NCBI GenBank assembly: GCA_027922465.2
Contig: BQMF02000053.1
Location: 248,001-312,000 of the forward strand
DNA: 64,000 bases
Source: Turritopsis dohrnii
Lineage: Eukaryota > Cnidaria > Hydrozoa > Anthoathecata > Oceaniidae
Direction of reading: 5' to 3'
Both the position numbers and the translations under genes were made by a program. This document shows positions 24,002 through 36,400 of the stretch, piece after piece. Position 1 is the stretch's first letter. Every line of letters begins with the position of its first letter. The notes beneath the pieces were generated by a model. It did no database searches. It saw nothing but the letters and a program-made list of their open reading frames with translations, and was not told where the DNA came from.

Positions 24002-25132
24002 CAGTGCCGCATCCAGAGCTTTTTTGGGGATACCGTTTTCTTACGTCGAGTTTTACTAGGTTTAGTGACACCTGAAGCCCCCCCCCCATGGTGGGGGCTG
24101 AAGGGCGGAAAATTTTTTAAATTGAGGAGTCTAGAATGCTGGAAAATGCACTTCCACGAAGAATTTCACTTGATGCAAAGAAGTTTTGGAGCAGACTTAA
24201 GGGGGACGTTTTAACTCGTGAACCCCAAAACACGAGAACTGAGCGTCAATGCAAAGCTCGACTCTCTCAGTCTTAACTTTATTAGTCTGCAATGGTCGAA
24301 AAAACGTTTACAGTATAATAAATAAAGGCGTTTACAGTATAACAGTGATTTACGTCATTCTCCAAGTTTATTCTATTTATTCTGCAGGTGTGGCGCCGTT
24401 GAAGATTAAAGGCAACATTCGGAATGACTTTGAGATTATACTGTAGGGGCGATCTGATATTAAACAGTTATTGGACGAGATCGAATCCACTATGCAAAAT
24501 ATTGGGCGTGCGTGAAAACAATATTGGACGAGGCGAAAGCCGAGTCCAATATTGTTTTCACGTAGCCCAATATTTTGCATAGTGGATGAGAACGAGTCCA
24601 AATAACTTTTTTATTATACCACTAGTAGCACTAGTGTTTTTCACTATGTGTTTTAACATGAAAAACCTTTGTTTACAAAATGACGTCTCGCAGAATTTTG
24701 CGATTTATTCGAAAATACAGAGAGAAGCCATTGTAATGCACCTTATATTCAAAAATATTATGCTAGTGTTAAGCCAATCAGATTGCAGTATTAACTCCCG
24801 TGGTATAATAATTCACGTTGTTTTGATATAGAAACCACGCTATTGCAGTACATGTCTTCTTCAAAATAATGAATCTAGTGAAGCGATAAACATTAAATAT
24901 GGCGGATTCTCAGTTTGGCTCGCATGTTCTGCGAGGCTAAATATCTATCGTTTTGATTGTTAGTTAGTTTAGGTAAGTTTTAGAGATTAAGTTAAGTACT
25001 AAATTTTTTCTCTTGTTTGTTTTACAACATTACAGCGTTAACTAAACAATTTGGGAAAAAAATTTTTGGGCGGATTTTTTTGGGCGCCCATACCGGTCAA
25101 ACGGTAGCAAAATACGTCTGGATGCGGCACTG
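24002..25132. mobile_element. hAT-like non-autonomous element with CAGTGCCGC ends
   Basis: Ends CAGTGCCGCATCCAGA and TCTGGATGCGGCACTG are perfect 16-bp inverted repeats, flanked on both sides by ACATG (23997-24001 and 25133-25137), a 5-bp target duplication. CAGTG...CACTG termini are typical of hAT transposons, where 8 bp is the usual duplication, so the superfamily is tentative. No transposase frame is visible. Inside are a 140-bp palindrome (24467-24606) and a smaller unit bounded by ATTATACCAC/GTGGTATAAT (~24611-24805). Confidence 0.8.
24467..24606. repeat. 140-bp near-perfect palindrome
   Basis: AGTTATTGGACGAGATCGAA ... and CGAGTCCAAATAACT mirror each other; the inner arms GCAAAATATTGGGCGTG / CGTAGCCCAATATTTTGC and GAAAACAATATTGGACGAGG / CCGAGTCCAATATTGTTTTC continue to the centre near 24537. 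It could extrude as a long hairpin. Confidence 0.88.
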
Positions 25133-25137
25133 ACATG

Positions 25138-26626
25138 ACACTATGAAACAGCTATGTAAAACTAATAATTAAATGCAGTACAAGACAATCCTACCCCTTT
25201 ATCCACTATTTCAACTAGTATCTCGCTAACAGCTATTTTCGGAAGATCAAATATTGCCAAAATGTAATTTGACTTGCACCAGATTTCCAGAATAATATCA
25301 AGCAGATAATACTTTGTATCACTGAGAGCTGACAGCTTATCATTTTTGTCTTACTCCTTATTCATTGTGTTACGATTCCATAGTAACTGCTCAAGAAACT
25401 GCTCCTACACGTGTATGAAAATAGTTTCACATTGCTATTGTCCCATCTATGTAAACCTTTTGTGTGGATTTATGGTCCCTGACAAAAATTCATCTATCAA
25501 TTTGAATGACAGACAAACAGGAAATGGGGTATTAACAGTGTGTCAAAACAAGAATTCCTTATATCCATAGGTTTAGTTGAAGCTTCCATATCACATACAT
25601 AAGCCAGTTAGGCACAACAAGCAAACCAGGGATCCTGCGATTGAGGTATCCCACGTAAGATCCATATGTTAGACCGTATTTGTGAGAGAATCAAACATAA
25701 TGAACCAAATCAACTGGTAAACAATGCATATAAAAGTGCCTACAGGGTTATTTGACCTGCACTTGGTACTTCATAAAATGGTCAACATGACATTTGCGAT
25801 ACTTTCGCTGTTTTATATGCTGATTTACTTTGTTGTTATTTAGGCATAAATAGTGTCAAAAAGAAAGTTCCAAAACCATGTGTTTTTGATTTAAAAATCA
25901 GTTGCGATAAAAGGTGGTACGATCAAAGTAGGGCCTGAAAGCAGGCATCAAAACAAGCTAAAATGTTATGAAGCTATTTTCCATAGTAGTAGATTATCAA
26001 ATTGTGCTTCGCAACTATTCAATTTAATTTTTTGATCATAACACTGACACAATTGTGAACAGAGAGAACTGATTACGGAACAAACAGAATTTGTTTTAAA
26101 AACATCATTTTAAAAAAGGCTGCAAAAAATCAAAAAACTTACAAGTATCCAGAAAATGCTTTCTAATTTCCGAAATTATGATAACAAGATGCCCTTACAG
26201 GCATAAGGATTTCTGCAAAATCTGCTGAAGCATGAAGAATGAAATATTCTATGACATTTTTGAAATTCGACAACAAGAAGTGGAATGATCTGGGTGGGCT
26301 CGAACCACCGACCTTTCGGTTAACAGTTGCATACGCTAAGCAAATGCACCATGGAAGCCACATGGGATTGTTCACAAATGATGTCAACCATTTTTTCAAG
26401 ATTTTTTATGAATTAATATTGTGGTTTGCATTTCCTTGAATGTTTTTTGGGTTGTTTTTATTTTGCAGTCGGGTGAAATAAGTAGTGGAAGCTTCAACCC
26501 ATGTTTATTAGTCCTGCAGATTCTAATAAATTGCCTTATAGTTATGCATGTGGATTTTTATAACCAAATGACTACTAAACCAACATATACTTAAAATATG
26601 ATTATTAGATCAGGAAATATATATAG
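25138..26626. other. Gene-poor stretch
   Basis: No coding seen. The only structured feature is the tRNA-like sequence at 26285-26362. Confidence 0.5.
26285..26362 (-). pseudogene. tRNA-Asn(GTT)-like pseudogene or SINE head
   Basis: The minus strand reads CTGTTAACCGAAAGGTCGGT then GGTTCGAGCCCACC: an anticodon loop with GTT, a variable loop and an intact T arm (box B) very like animal tRNA-Asn. A box A-like TTAGCGTATGC is present. The anticodon stem (TGCAA against CCGAA) is broken and the acceptor ends do not pair, so it is unlikely to be functional. It could be a dead tRNA gene or the head of a tRNA-derived SINE. Confidence 0.7.
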
Positions 26627-26935
26627 CAGTTAGGACCACTCGACCAGAATCTGTTGGTAAAATAATCGTGATTTATTATAAAGAATTGCCTCAATAATAT
26701 TGTTTTACAATTTTTGCAAAATCAGAACTCTGTCTCCTTTTTTCGTTTCTAATTTTATATTTTTTAACTGAGATAACCAATTTTGATTTTATTGCATTTA
26801 TATAAGTATGTACATACTTATTTCTATAAGCAGGACCCATTTGATAAGAGCTTTTTCAATATAGCTGAAATGGAAATCCTGTAAAAATATTCGTAAACAA
26901 ATAAATAAAAAATTTACCGCTGCACTTTTTCCCTT

Positions 26936-27085
26936 ACAGTTTAGAAAAAGAACAATTTTTTCATCTTCAACGGAGTACTGCTTTTCTAGTGATACATTAG
27001 CATAAGTTCCAATACTGGTCGTAAAATTAAATTGCACTATTATTGACTGGCGTATTGTCAAAATGAATATTAAAATCATTAACAT
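26936..27085 (-). pseudogene. Membrane-anchor exon fragment in the outer element
   Basis: The frame starts with a hydrophobic stretch (MLMILIFILTIRQSI), continues QFNFTTSIGTYANVSLEKQY and SVEDEKIVLFLN, and meets a possible donor (GCAGCG then GTAAAT). The same layout occurs in the inner element. It resembles the first exon of a type II membrane protein. I cannot name the parent gene. Whether it is a captured exon or an element gene is unclear. Confidence 0.35.
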
Positions 27086-28040
27086 GTCAACAATTATAAT
27101 ATTTAATTTTCGAAACCATTCCGAAATGAATGGTTTTTCACTTTTATTTCAAGCCATATTCTTTTCAATTTTGCACGGGAAATATACAGTAAAAGAACAC
27201 TTGTCTTGAGTAGCGCTCAAGTCAAGAACTCTTCTAACTCAATGTTAGTTTCGCCATGCAAATGAGGTTCTGTAAAATAACATATTTCTTACAGCTTTTT
27301 GTCTGAATCTCAACAAATTCCATTTATGTTCTCAGCGTTTATTGAAAAAAAAAGGTTCAGGACAATTTTAGTAAAGAAGAGTCCTAAATTACAAATCAAA
27401 TCAAATTGATGATTAGAGTGTCTGCTCCCCTTACCGCTAACTTTAATTATAATGCCGCAAAATTCATCAATGCAAACGTAAAACACAGCTAAATGGATTT
27501 AGCACCATAATTGGTCGTTCTAGATTTCAAATAAACAAGAACAAACAAAGAGAGTAAACTTGATAACAAATACTGTATATAATTGTAAACATCATCGGGG
27601 TGATGTTCCTCTTTCCGCTAACTTGTTCTTCTTTCCATTAACTAATTTTACGTTCATCAAAAGTGATGCAAATAACAAAATTGTATGGAATTTAGTGTTC
27701 AAAATTAACAGTTTAATCAGTGAAGTTTTTTTAGAAGACAATAGTACAGTCTTGACAAGTCAACTTTTGATCACAAAAAAAATCTAGACATTGGGAATTG
27801 CACTATTGTGAGCGTGCAGAGAGCTATGGAAAAATAATTATCGCAGCACAATCATCACTAAATTTTTCTAAGTAATGATTATGATCGCCCATTATTATAT
27901 ATAACATTTTTCAATTCAAAGTCGGACTTTTATAAATGATTCACCCACAGGAGAAGGAAATAAAAATAATGACAATGTGTCCTTTGGATGAAACGTTTTA
28001 CAAAAGAAATTTCACTCACGTTTCTTGAATGATGAATCTA

Positions 28041-29363
28041 CAGTTAGGACCACTCGACCAGAATTCGTCGCTAAAATAATCGTGATTTGTTATAAAGAAT
28101 TGCCTCGATAATTTTATTTTACTCTCGTATTTGAATACATCCGATTGAATGATGACGATCTAGCATAGCAACCGCATAGAAACATAGCTCTAGGGAAAAT
28201 TCGACACGGTAAATTTTTTTTATTTTTGGGGTGGTGAAACTTTACGCAAAAACAAAACTTTTTACCGTGTCAAAATTTCCCTTTCGGCTTAGTTCTTCAG
28301 AAAATGAAGAAAGAAGAAAACGAACAATTTCTACATCTTCGGAGGAGTACCGCTTTTCTAGCGAACATTAGCATCAGTTTCAATAATGGTCGTAAATTTA
28401 AATTGTGTTATTGTGTGGCGTATCGACAAAACAATTATTAAAATCATTAACATGACAATACCAAACATTGCAATAATAAATTTTCGGGAGGCATTCGGAA
28501 TGAATAATTCAAACGGACGAATGGTTATTACATGCTTCACCAGAACATTGTTTCGTAATAACACGGTCAGTCCTCCCTTTAACATAAACTTAGTGTTCTA
28601 AGCAGTGTTTGATGGTATATTGTGCGGATATCTAATTTGAATAATCATGAGTTAATCAAGCCGCATAGAGCGAAAGCAGAAACGTTGAACATACACCTTA
28701 CCCACTATTGGCTTTGTGACATCGAAAAAACGCTACTCTGAGCAACTACGAATACGAATACGAACTACACGAAATTTTTCAATGGTCAGAAAATCGTTAA
28801 AGTTACTTAGAACTGTTTACCAATTAAGTGTCTACCAATAATTTAATGTGTTTTTTGTGACGAAAAGTATTGAATGCACTTTTTTTAGAATGGCTCTTTT
28901 TAGAAATTTAGTAGAAAGAATATCGCTTGAAAAATTGCTTGGTAAGAAAAGAAGGCCAACTAAATCCGAGGGTGGTACGATCGCAACCCAAGCAACCCCC
29001 GAATTACGCCACTGCCTGGGGATCTGGAAACGAAGTTATTCAATCTGAATACGAAAATAACACAAAAAGTCACGAGCACCCTTCAGGTTCACTTTTCCGG
29101 AAACGAAAAAAAAAAGAAAAAATGACTGCAAATCTGTGAAATGTTTTTTTGTGAAAATATTTAAAAGCCGCCGGTATATATATAAAGTCGCGAATCCTAA
29201 AAAAGCAAAATGTTGCATACACAAAATGTCGCGAAAGTCGCGAGAATTTTTGTGCTCCCGATCTTTTGTGAAGAAAAAGTTGTGCATGCACTTTGTCGTG
29301 TGGCTGTCATAAAGTAGTATGAGACGCTTTTTATCGCAAGTTTTGGTCGAGTGGTCCTAACTG
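28041..29363. mobile_element. 1.3-kb TIR element with 5-bp target duplication
   Basis: Ends CAGTTAGGACCACTCGACCA and the exact inverse TGGTCGAGTGGTCCTAACTG, flanked by ATCTA on both sides (28036-28040, 29364-29368). No transposase is visible. It carries a minus-strand frame (28585-28358) encoding a basic N-terminus and one hydrophobic segment (FIIAMFGIVMLMILIIVL). Confidence 0.85.
28318..28585 (-). pseudogene. Membrane-anchor exon fragment in the inner element
   Basis: A longer N-terminus (RPFELFIPNASRK) precedes the membrane segment, then QFKFTTIIETDAN. One base is missing relative to the outer copy just after that point, shifting the frame to an early stop; in the shifted frame a SLEK-like and a YSSED-like segment still follow. 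So the two copies are paralogous and this one is broken. Confidence 0.4.
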
Positions 29364-29928
29364 ATCTATGGGTGATATTATCAACACTGGATTTGTCGCT
29401 AATTGAATGTTTGTGTGAAAAATTTAACCACTTGAATAATCAAGCTGAAATCAGTGCTAACAAGAACAATTTTTGCTGCTATAGCGGAGAAAGGACACCT
29501 GGTTACGGAGTGACCTTACTGTAAACTTTGGATGATTTACTCGTGTACACCACGATATATACAAGAAAACTGTTTATGTGGATAAAACCTCAAGTATTTC
29601 CCAATTCACTTTGAAACTTCATATAACGAAAGCTGAATACATATACTTGCAAATAACAAGAAGTTTTGTTTGATTTGTTATCTTTAAATGAAGGAAATAC
29701 ACTCAAAGTTAGCGGCAAGCAGCACATCACATATAGCGGTGGTATAATAAGGAGAGCAGCAGGAGGCACTCCTCTACTTTTACTATTTTCACGATTTTAC
29801 AATACAATTCCTTGTAATCTTGTATTCTCAAATCAGAAATAGAAGTTGCGAATGCACTTCCTCGTATGGCTGTCATAATGCAGTATGAAACGCTTTTTAT
29901 CGCAAATTTTGGTCAAGTGGTCACTGAC

Positions 29929-30440
29929 ACACACTGCACTGCACTGTAATAGCGTTTCACTAAAATATTCCTGTACCTTGGAAACTGCAAAACTAAAACA
30001 TTCTCTTACAACACCCAACTCACACGGTAGCAAATTATTATAATAAAAACTGAATAAATCAACCAACCTTTAGAGGTTTTTAATATTGGACACCGCACTC
30101 GTTGTAGTGGAAGTTGCGATGCACTTTCCCTATTGCAATATTGTGTGTCCAAAGTTTCTCTGTTTAAAGAACCTCGTTTTCATTTTTACGTTTCTAAAAA
30201 GTTTTTTCTCCTCCTGATTTATAGCGATTCTCTTCCAGATTCTATCAAAATTTTGACTAAGTTAGGGGGTCGACGGGCTGATTCAAAAAAAATGTTATTA
30301 AAACATCCAGGCTAGAACAAATTGTAAACATTCCTTTCGTTTCCATAATGAGATTGCAGAAGAAGAGCAGCGCAGGAGGGTAACTTTGAGTACCACTTAA
30401 TATCAAACGTGATCAACAATAGATTATAATATGCCTTCTA
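29929..30440. other. Region upstream of the LGR gene
   Basis: Contains a short piece (around 30110-30130, AGTTGCGATGCACTTTCC) like the 3' ends of the 26.6-29.9 kb elements. Otherwise unremarkable; the LGR promoter should lie here. Confidence 0.4.
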
Positions 30441-30488
30441 ATGGATTGTGATGCGAATCCACGTGCATTAAGTAAACACTTTACAACG

Positions 30489-33400
30489 ATGATTTTGGAG
30501 TTCTTCTCGTCGTTTAAACTAGTTGTAGTACTCCTCCTTTTTCAACGGTACGATTCTTTACCTGGACAGTATCATGTTAGCATTAGGCTCGAAAATGGAA
30601 GCTATTTTATTGAAAGACCTTCGAATGCAGGGGTATTTCCCAATTTGGAAATTTTATTCAAAATCCACCCTAATGAAGTGCAGCATATGTAAGTGATGGC
30701 TAATTTTTTACCTTTTCAAACAATTACCTCTATATATGGAGAGATAATTGTTAATCAGTTTTAATTGAATCATTACAATTTCTTTGATATCATATCATCA
30801 AAGTTATGTAAAAAATTATCACTTCCTTGTGTATGTATTTTTTTGTGCCACCACGCAACTTTGAGGGAAAAATTCAGAATCTCATTAATTTATTATATAT
30901 CATGTATATATATATGTTTTTTTCTTAGTATTAATAGATTTTCTTCTTGAATCAGAAAATATATGAATTAAAGATTTCAAACGTTTCAAAAGTGTGAATG
31001 TTATTAAGTTATTTTGGAAGGTTGTCTCATATTGTTATTCTAGATTGTTATGATACTCTAAAAGAAACAATGTTTTATTGATGTGTTTCATCAGTTAAAT
31101 TTTTAGTACAAAGTTCACTTCTTTCCAACATATGACTAAAATCCTTTTATAAATTTCAGAATTTGTGAAATCAAAAAAAAATTATCACGCCAACTTGTCA
31201 TTATCTTTTATTGAAATTACTGATGCAATTTAATAACATATATTTTACTCCTGGAAAAGTGATCCTAAACTAATTCTTTCTTATATGAAAACAATTTTAT
31301 CATTCATGTGATCTATAAAATATGTGGTTTATAAATCAGGTGTGAAAGTTATATGTTCAGGGAAAATCCAACCACAAAAGTAATTCTAATTAATTGTTCA
31401 ATTTTTATTAGAAAATTTTGACAAATGTTTTTTTTTGTTTTGTTTTGTTTTGTTTGTTTTTTGTTTTGTTTTGTTTTTCAAAAATGTTCATTTTTTAAAA
31501 GGATTCACCACTGAGGCTGTTAAGTAAATAGCATATATTTTGCTTTTCACCTATTTTGACTGTCATTAGTAAATTTACTTAATTCCTAGTGAAACTATTT
31601 TCTATTTACTTGGTGAAAATTATAAAAACAGGATAAACAGCCTATTCTTAAAAACACAAATTTTGATTGCATCTCATCTGATGAATTCTTAGCAAATCAA
31701 TAAAATTTTTTATTTGTATTTGTTAAACAGAGAACCCTCCTTATCTTGTTTATTTTCTTATTCATGAAGAAGATTGCATAATATTTTATGAAATTATTCT
31801 TCATTAAAATTCCTGTCTCAACCAATACTTTCCTTTTATTTATGAATAATATTGACATATTCAAAGTATGAACTCCTCAATTTAACCGTGATCTGTCTAA
31901 ATTAAAACTATTGTTATATTTTTTGTTTAGAAAAATAGAAGGTTCTAACCTCGATCAAATATCTCCTGACGATTTAAAGAAATATTCCCGTATAACGTCA
32001 TTGTGAGTCAAATGAAATTTTATCCTTTCTGATTTCTGAAGACCTTCAATAATGTATGCAAAAGGATATTGGATTTCGATCAGCAGACGAATAATAAACA
32101 CTTTTGTTGTTTTTTTATTCAGAGTAATCAATCATAACACAAAACTATCCAAGATTTTATCGAAATCTTTTATTTGGAATTCCAAACTATCATATATGTA
32201 AGTTGATATTTTCGAAAACTATTCCACACCTCCATATTACGTTTCCTCGTTATAGTCTCTGCGAAGGAGTTTATCTCAAAAGCGAAAAAAAGAAAGAAAC
32301 CTTCCGTGATATAATTGTGGCGATCGAATAGGAAATCACTGTTGGTTATCATAAGGAAGATAATGTTTTCATTAACTGATCTGTTTGAATAAAAACTTTA
32401 TTGATATGTTGTTTCTGAAGCGTCAATCACCCGAACAGTTTAGAAAGAATTTTATAATCGGCAGACGCCAGTGTTACGTGACTCCGTTGCGTCAGAGCCC
32501 TCCTTTGTTATTATTTTATAACGAATATTTTTCCTGTTTCGTAAGTCCAAAAAAATTAATCTACATTTTAAGCCGTCATTAAGTTTCACTTTGGAAATTC
32601 TATCATTACGCGCGAAAATCCCGCGCGACACCGCAGTATTCTTTCGTTTTAAACGTGTTGTGTTATTAACCTAATTCTTTTAGAAATTTCGATCGAAATT
32701 CCATCGACTACATCGCTCACGATGCTTTCGAAGGTTTATTCAAAACATCTGGTGTTTATGCTGAATTGTAAGTTTATTAAGATTGACAAACCGCGCTCCC
32801 CCCCCCCCCCCCCCCCCCCCCCCCATTACTTCAAAGTATTAGTTTTTGAGGTAGTAATGGGCGTATGCAAGTACACGTGATCGATTCAGCCTAGTGAAAA
32901 ACGGTCTTTAATCTCTTTAAAACCTCAAAAAGATTCTTATTAACAGAGAAAAAAACAAGGGGTATGGGAACGAGGTTTGTTTAATAGTGTCAAAATTAAA
33001 ATTGTCTATGACGATATTCGTGGTTTTAGGCGGCGTAATCGTTGTTTTTTTATTTTTTTTGCGTACAGATCGTGAGAATGGATTGTACGAAGAAAGTATT
33101 TCCTTTTTATAGGGTTAGTTCTTGCGAGGTTTGTGGGCAAAATCGTCAAAAAGACCCTGCGATCAAGAGCATTTTATTAAAATAGACTGTATATTTTTAA
33201 CGAAATGCACTCCTTCGCAGTAATTTTTCAACAAATTTAACCGCTAGGAATTAACCTGTTAAACCAGAACAGAAAAATTCTGCAAGGTATCAAAATCAAA
33301 CAAACTAGAATTTCGGAACCGCGATCCTATGAGAGTCAATAAGACGGTAGAATACAGATAAGATTGGAATTAGTAGATTTTCTTCTTTTTTTCATTTATT

Positions 33401-36400
33401 TCATTGTTATGAGTGTAATGAAAAAATATTCTAAAGGAAAAGGTTGTGTTTTGTAGTTGTTATTTGTTTCAAGAAAACTGTTAAAAATATTTCAGATGTT
33501 TTCTCTTTCTCACAGCTAGTTTTCATTTAGTTGCTGAAACAATAAAATTTTCACAAAGTTTAACCATGTAGAACCAACCCGGCGGGCAAAATCGTCAAAA
33601 AGTCACTGTGATGAAGAGCATTTTCATTGAAGTAGTTCGTATATTTCTATAGAAATGCACTCTTTCGCAGAGAATTTTCAACAAATTTGCCCGCTGGGAA
33701 CGAGGTAAAAAAAGAAGAATCAGAACATACCAGTTGAAGTTGTTACTTCATAGAAAATATCAACTCTTGCGAGTCGCAGAATTGACTAGGATAAAGTGAC
33801 TCTCCTTTTCTCGAGTTCTCAGAGGACCGAGGAAATTATTTCGAGTTATTGAGAGTTCGAGTTTCCGGGAGATGAAATTAATCACACTACACCTTTTTTA
33901 TAAGCATAACGGATATAAGCATAATTAGGCTGATAATTGCCTAAAATTTAAGCATATACTAAGCATACCTGAAAAAATTGTGTAAGCATAAACAGTGGTC
34001 AAAAAATAAATTTTTTCTCATTCATTTTTCTTTTTTGATGCTATTTATAAAAACCCTACATCTTGCTTGAAAACTATAACAATATAGGTTTGAAAATAAA
34101 ACAGTAAAATAAATAAAAAACAATGGTCAAAAAATGAACTGAAACTCGATATTTATGGTTATTAGGTGTGGATAGACTAAACATGTTTATAAGCATGAAT
34201 TAAGGCTCGATTCTCAAAATTTTCAAGCATAACTGAGGATGAGCCAAATTTACCTGATGCTTATAAAAAAAGGTGTAATTGATGCGTCAAGGAACCGGCA
34301 AAAAAGTTCGAGTTATCGAGGAGGAGTTCGAAGAAATCTAGTGTTCGAGAGTCGACTGTACTCGTTTCTCTAGCCAAGTATTCAAAAGTGGGCGATGTGA
34401 ATAAATGATAAATCCATTTTCCTCCAGGACACGCTTTCGAGATTTAACAAATCTATCCTTTATCTCCACTGTAGGCATTTGTCAAGCAACCAGCTTCAAA
34501 CGTTGCCTACGTTCAACCACGAAGTCCCTGGTCTAACTTCCCTGTAAGTGGACCTTATAAATTCTTTACTCCGAAAGACGATGTTGTGTGAACCTTCCGT
34601 GTTTTATTCAAACAGTCTATAGTAACAGTTAATCATACTTTCGTTATCTTCTCTAGAACTGTCAGTTATAATCCAATTTGGCGCTTGCGTTACGATGCGT
34701 TTGTAAACACGACCAAGTTGGAGGAGCTGTATGTTTGTTCGTCCTGCTGACTTAAATCCTAGTGGACAAAATCGCCAAAAATGTCACTGCGATGAAGAGC
34801 ATTTTTATTGAAATAGTGTTTATATTTCTATAGAAATGCACTCCTTTGCAGTGGTTTTACAAAATACCTGTTTGCCCTCTATATGGAGATTTCAATATTA
34901 GCTTTTATTTTGTAGGTATTTGAAAGGTACTCGCTTCAAAGAGTTTCCAGGAAATCTGTTGAAGGGATTGTCTCACATTCATAAACTGTATGTAACTTAC
35001 CTCAGTTGTGCTTTTGTATTTACACTTTCGACTTTAGGATACCACAGGGTGGAGTACAGTACTTAAAATACCCGAGTTCCTTCTACTCGTTGCGAATTAA
35101 GTTGCGAATACTGTCATGAAATACATCGTTTCATTTAGTTTTTGTAGGTTTTTTTAAACAGAAATCGTATTTTGCGAGTCGTTTTTCAGATTTGGGTAGA
35201 AGTGGGCAAATCTGGCCGAATTTCGATAGTTCTTCAATTTTCATAAAAATTCCCACAGCCTACCTTTGAAGGTTATTATTTTGGCCAATTCGGGCCAAAT
35301 TTGAACCACGTTTTTGGGTGGTAACTTTGTAACTTTAACTAGTGGTGGAATTATAACACGTGTTGATGTTTTCTGGTCATGCAGACTTATTTAAAACTGG
35401 GCAATCTGTAAACGAACAATCTGCTCATTCAGTTGTAAACTTTTGTTTGAGCACACTCACAAGAAATTCCCCTTTCATCCAAGGTCACACTTACCGAGAA
35501 TTTTCAAATAAGAGTCAACTTTGTTAGTGATGTTCTTGTGTAAACATGTGGATTTTCCGTTTCAAATTTTTGTAAGAGGAACATTGTGGAGGGAGAGAAA
35601 GCCATATTATGAACAGAACGTCAGAAATTCTGTCCTGTCCTGTGACTCACTCATGTTTTTGTTGTGTTTTTTTTGCTATAGCGATTTGAGCGAGAATGAA
35701 TATCTTCAACACCTTCATTCAAATGCATTTGCTGGAGCTGACAGCCTTTTAACATTGTAAGTGCTTTATTCAACTATTTGGATATCAAAAAGTCACTGCA
35801 ACAAAGAGCATTTTCGTTGAAATAATGTGTAGACTTCTATAGAAATGTTCTCCTCCGCAGTGAATGAGAAATTTAATAAAACATTGTAGATGTTCCACCC
35901 TACAAAAGAAATATTGCGTGTATTTCACACTTTGATTGCATTTTTACTCTGTGCATGCGCGAAACTCCTGTATTGTCGCCAATTGATTGGCTGAGAAGTA
36001 TGGCTATAGTACTATGTTAGTTGTCCAAGGTGTTGATACTTGCTTTTTATGCTTGCTATACGAAGGACTGATGATTAAGATGTGTATTTTTTAGAAATTT
36101 AAACGGCACGAGTATTAAATACCTCCCATACGATGGCTTGACATCACTTCAGGAGTTATCGATAAGTGACACTCCGAATTTATGGAATGTACCGGACGGG
36201 ATTATCGCCATACCGACGTTAAAGACCGTTCGGGTATCATCTTCTCAACGTTTTTTATGCTGTGCGTTCGAAATGAAACGGAGCCTGGTCGGTACATTTC
36301 CCAAGCATGGAAAAACCGATCAAAATTTGTGTCCGACGACAACACCCTCAACGACGACAAAGGCGGCCACCGTCATTGATACTATTTCAACGACACAACA

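Larger units (their letters stand above)
26627..29928. mobile_element. Outer TIR element interrupted by a related copy
   Basis: It starts CAGTTAGGACCACTCGACCA and ends in a diverged inverted copy (TTTTGGTCAAGTGGTC) after a ~75-bp segment shared with the inner element (GGCTGTCATAA...CGCTTTTTATCGCAA). The interior shares a minus-strand frame with the inner element. The inner element 28041-29363 is inserted inside. No target duplication is visible for the outer element, so its right boundary is approximate. Confidence 0.6.
32768..34474. other. LGR intron 4
   Basis: Contains a 27-nt C homopolymer, two MITE copies (33134, 33578) and a ~390-bp TIR element (33888-34280). No exon seen. Confidence 0.6.
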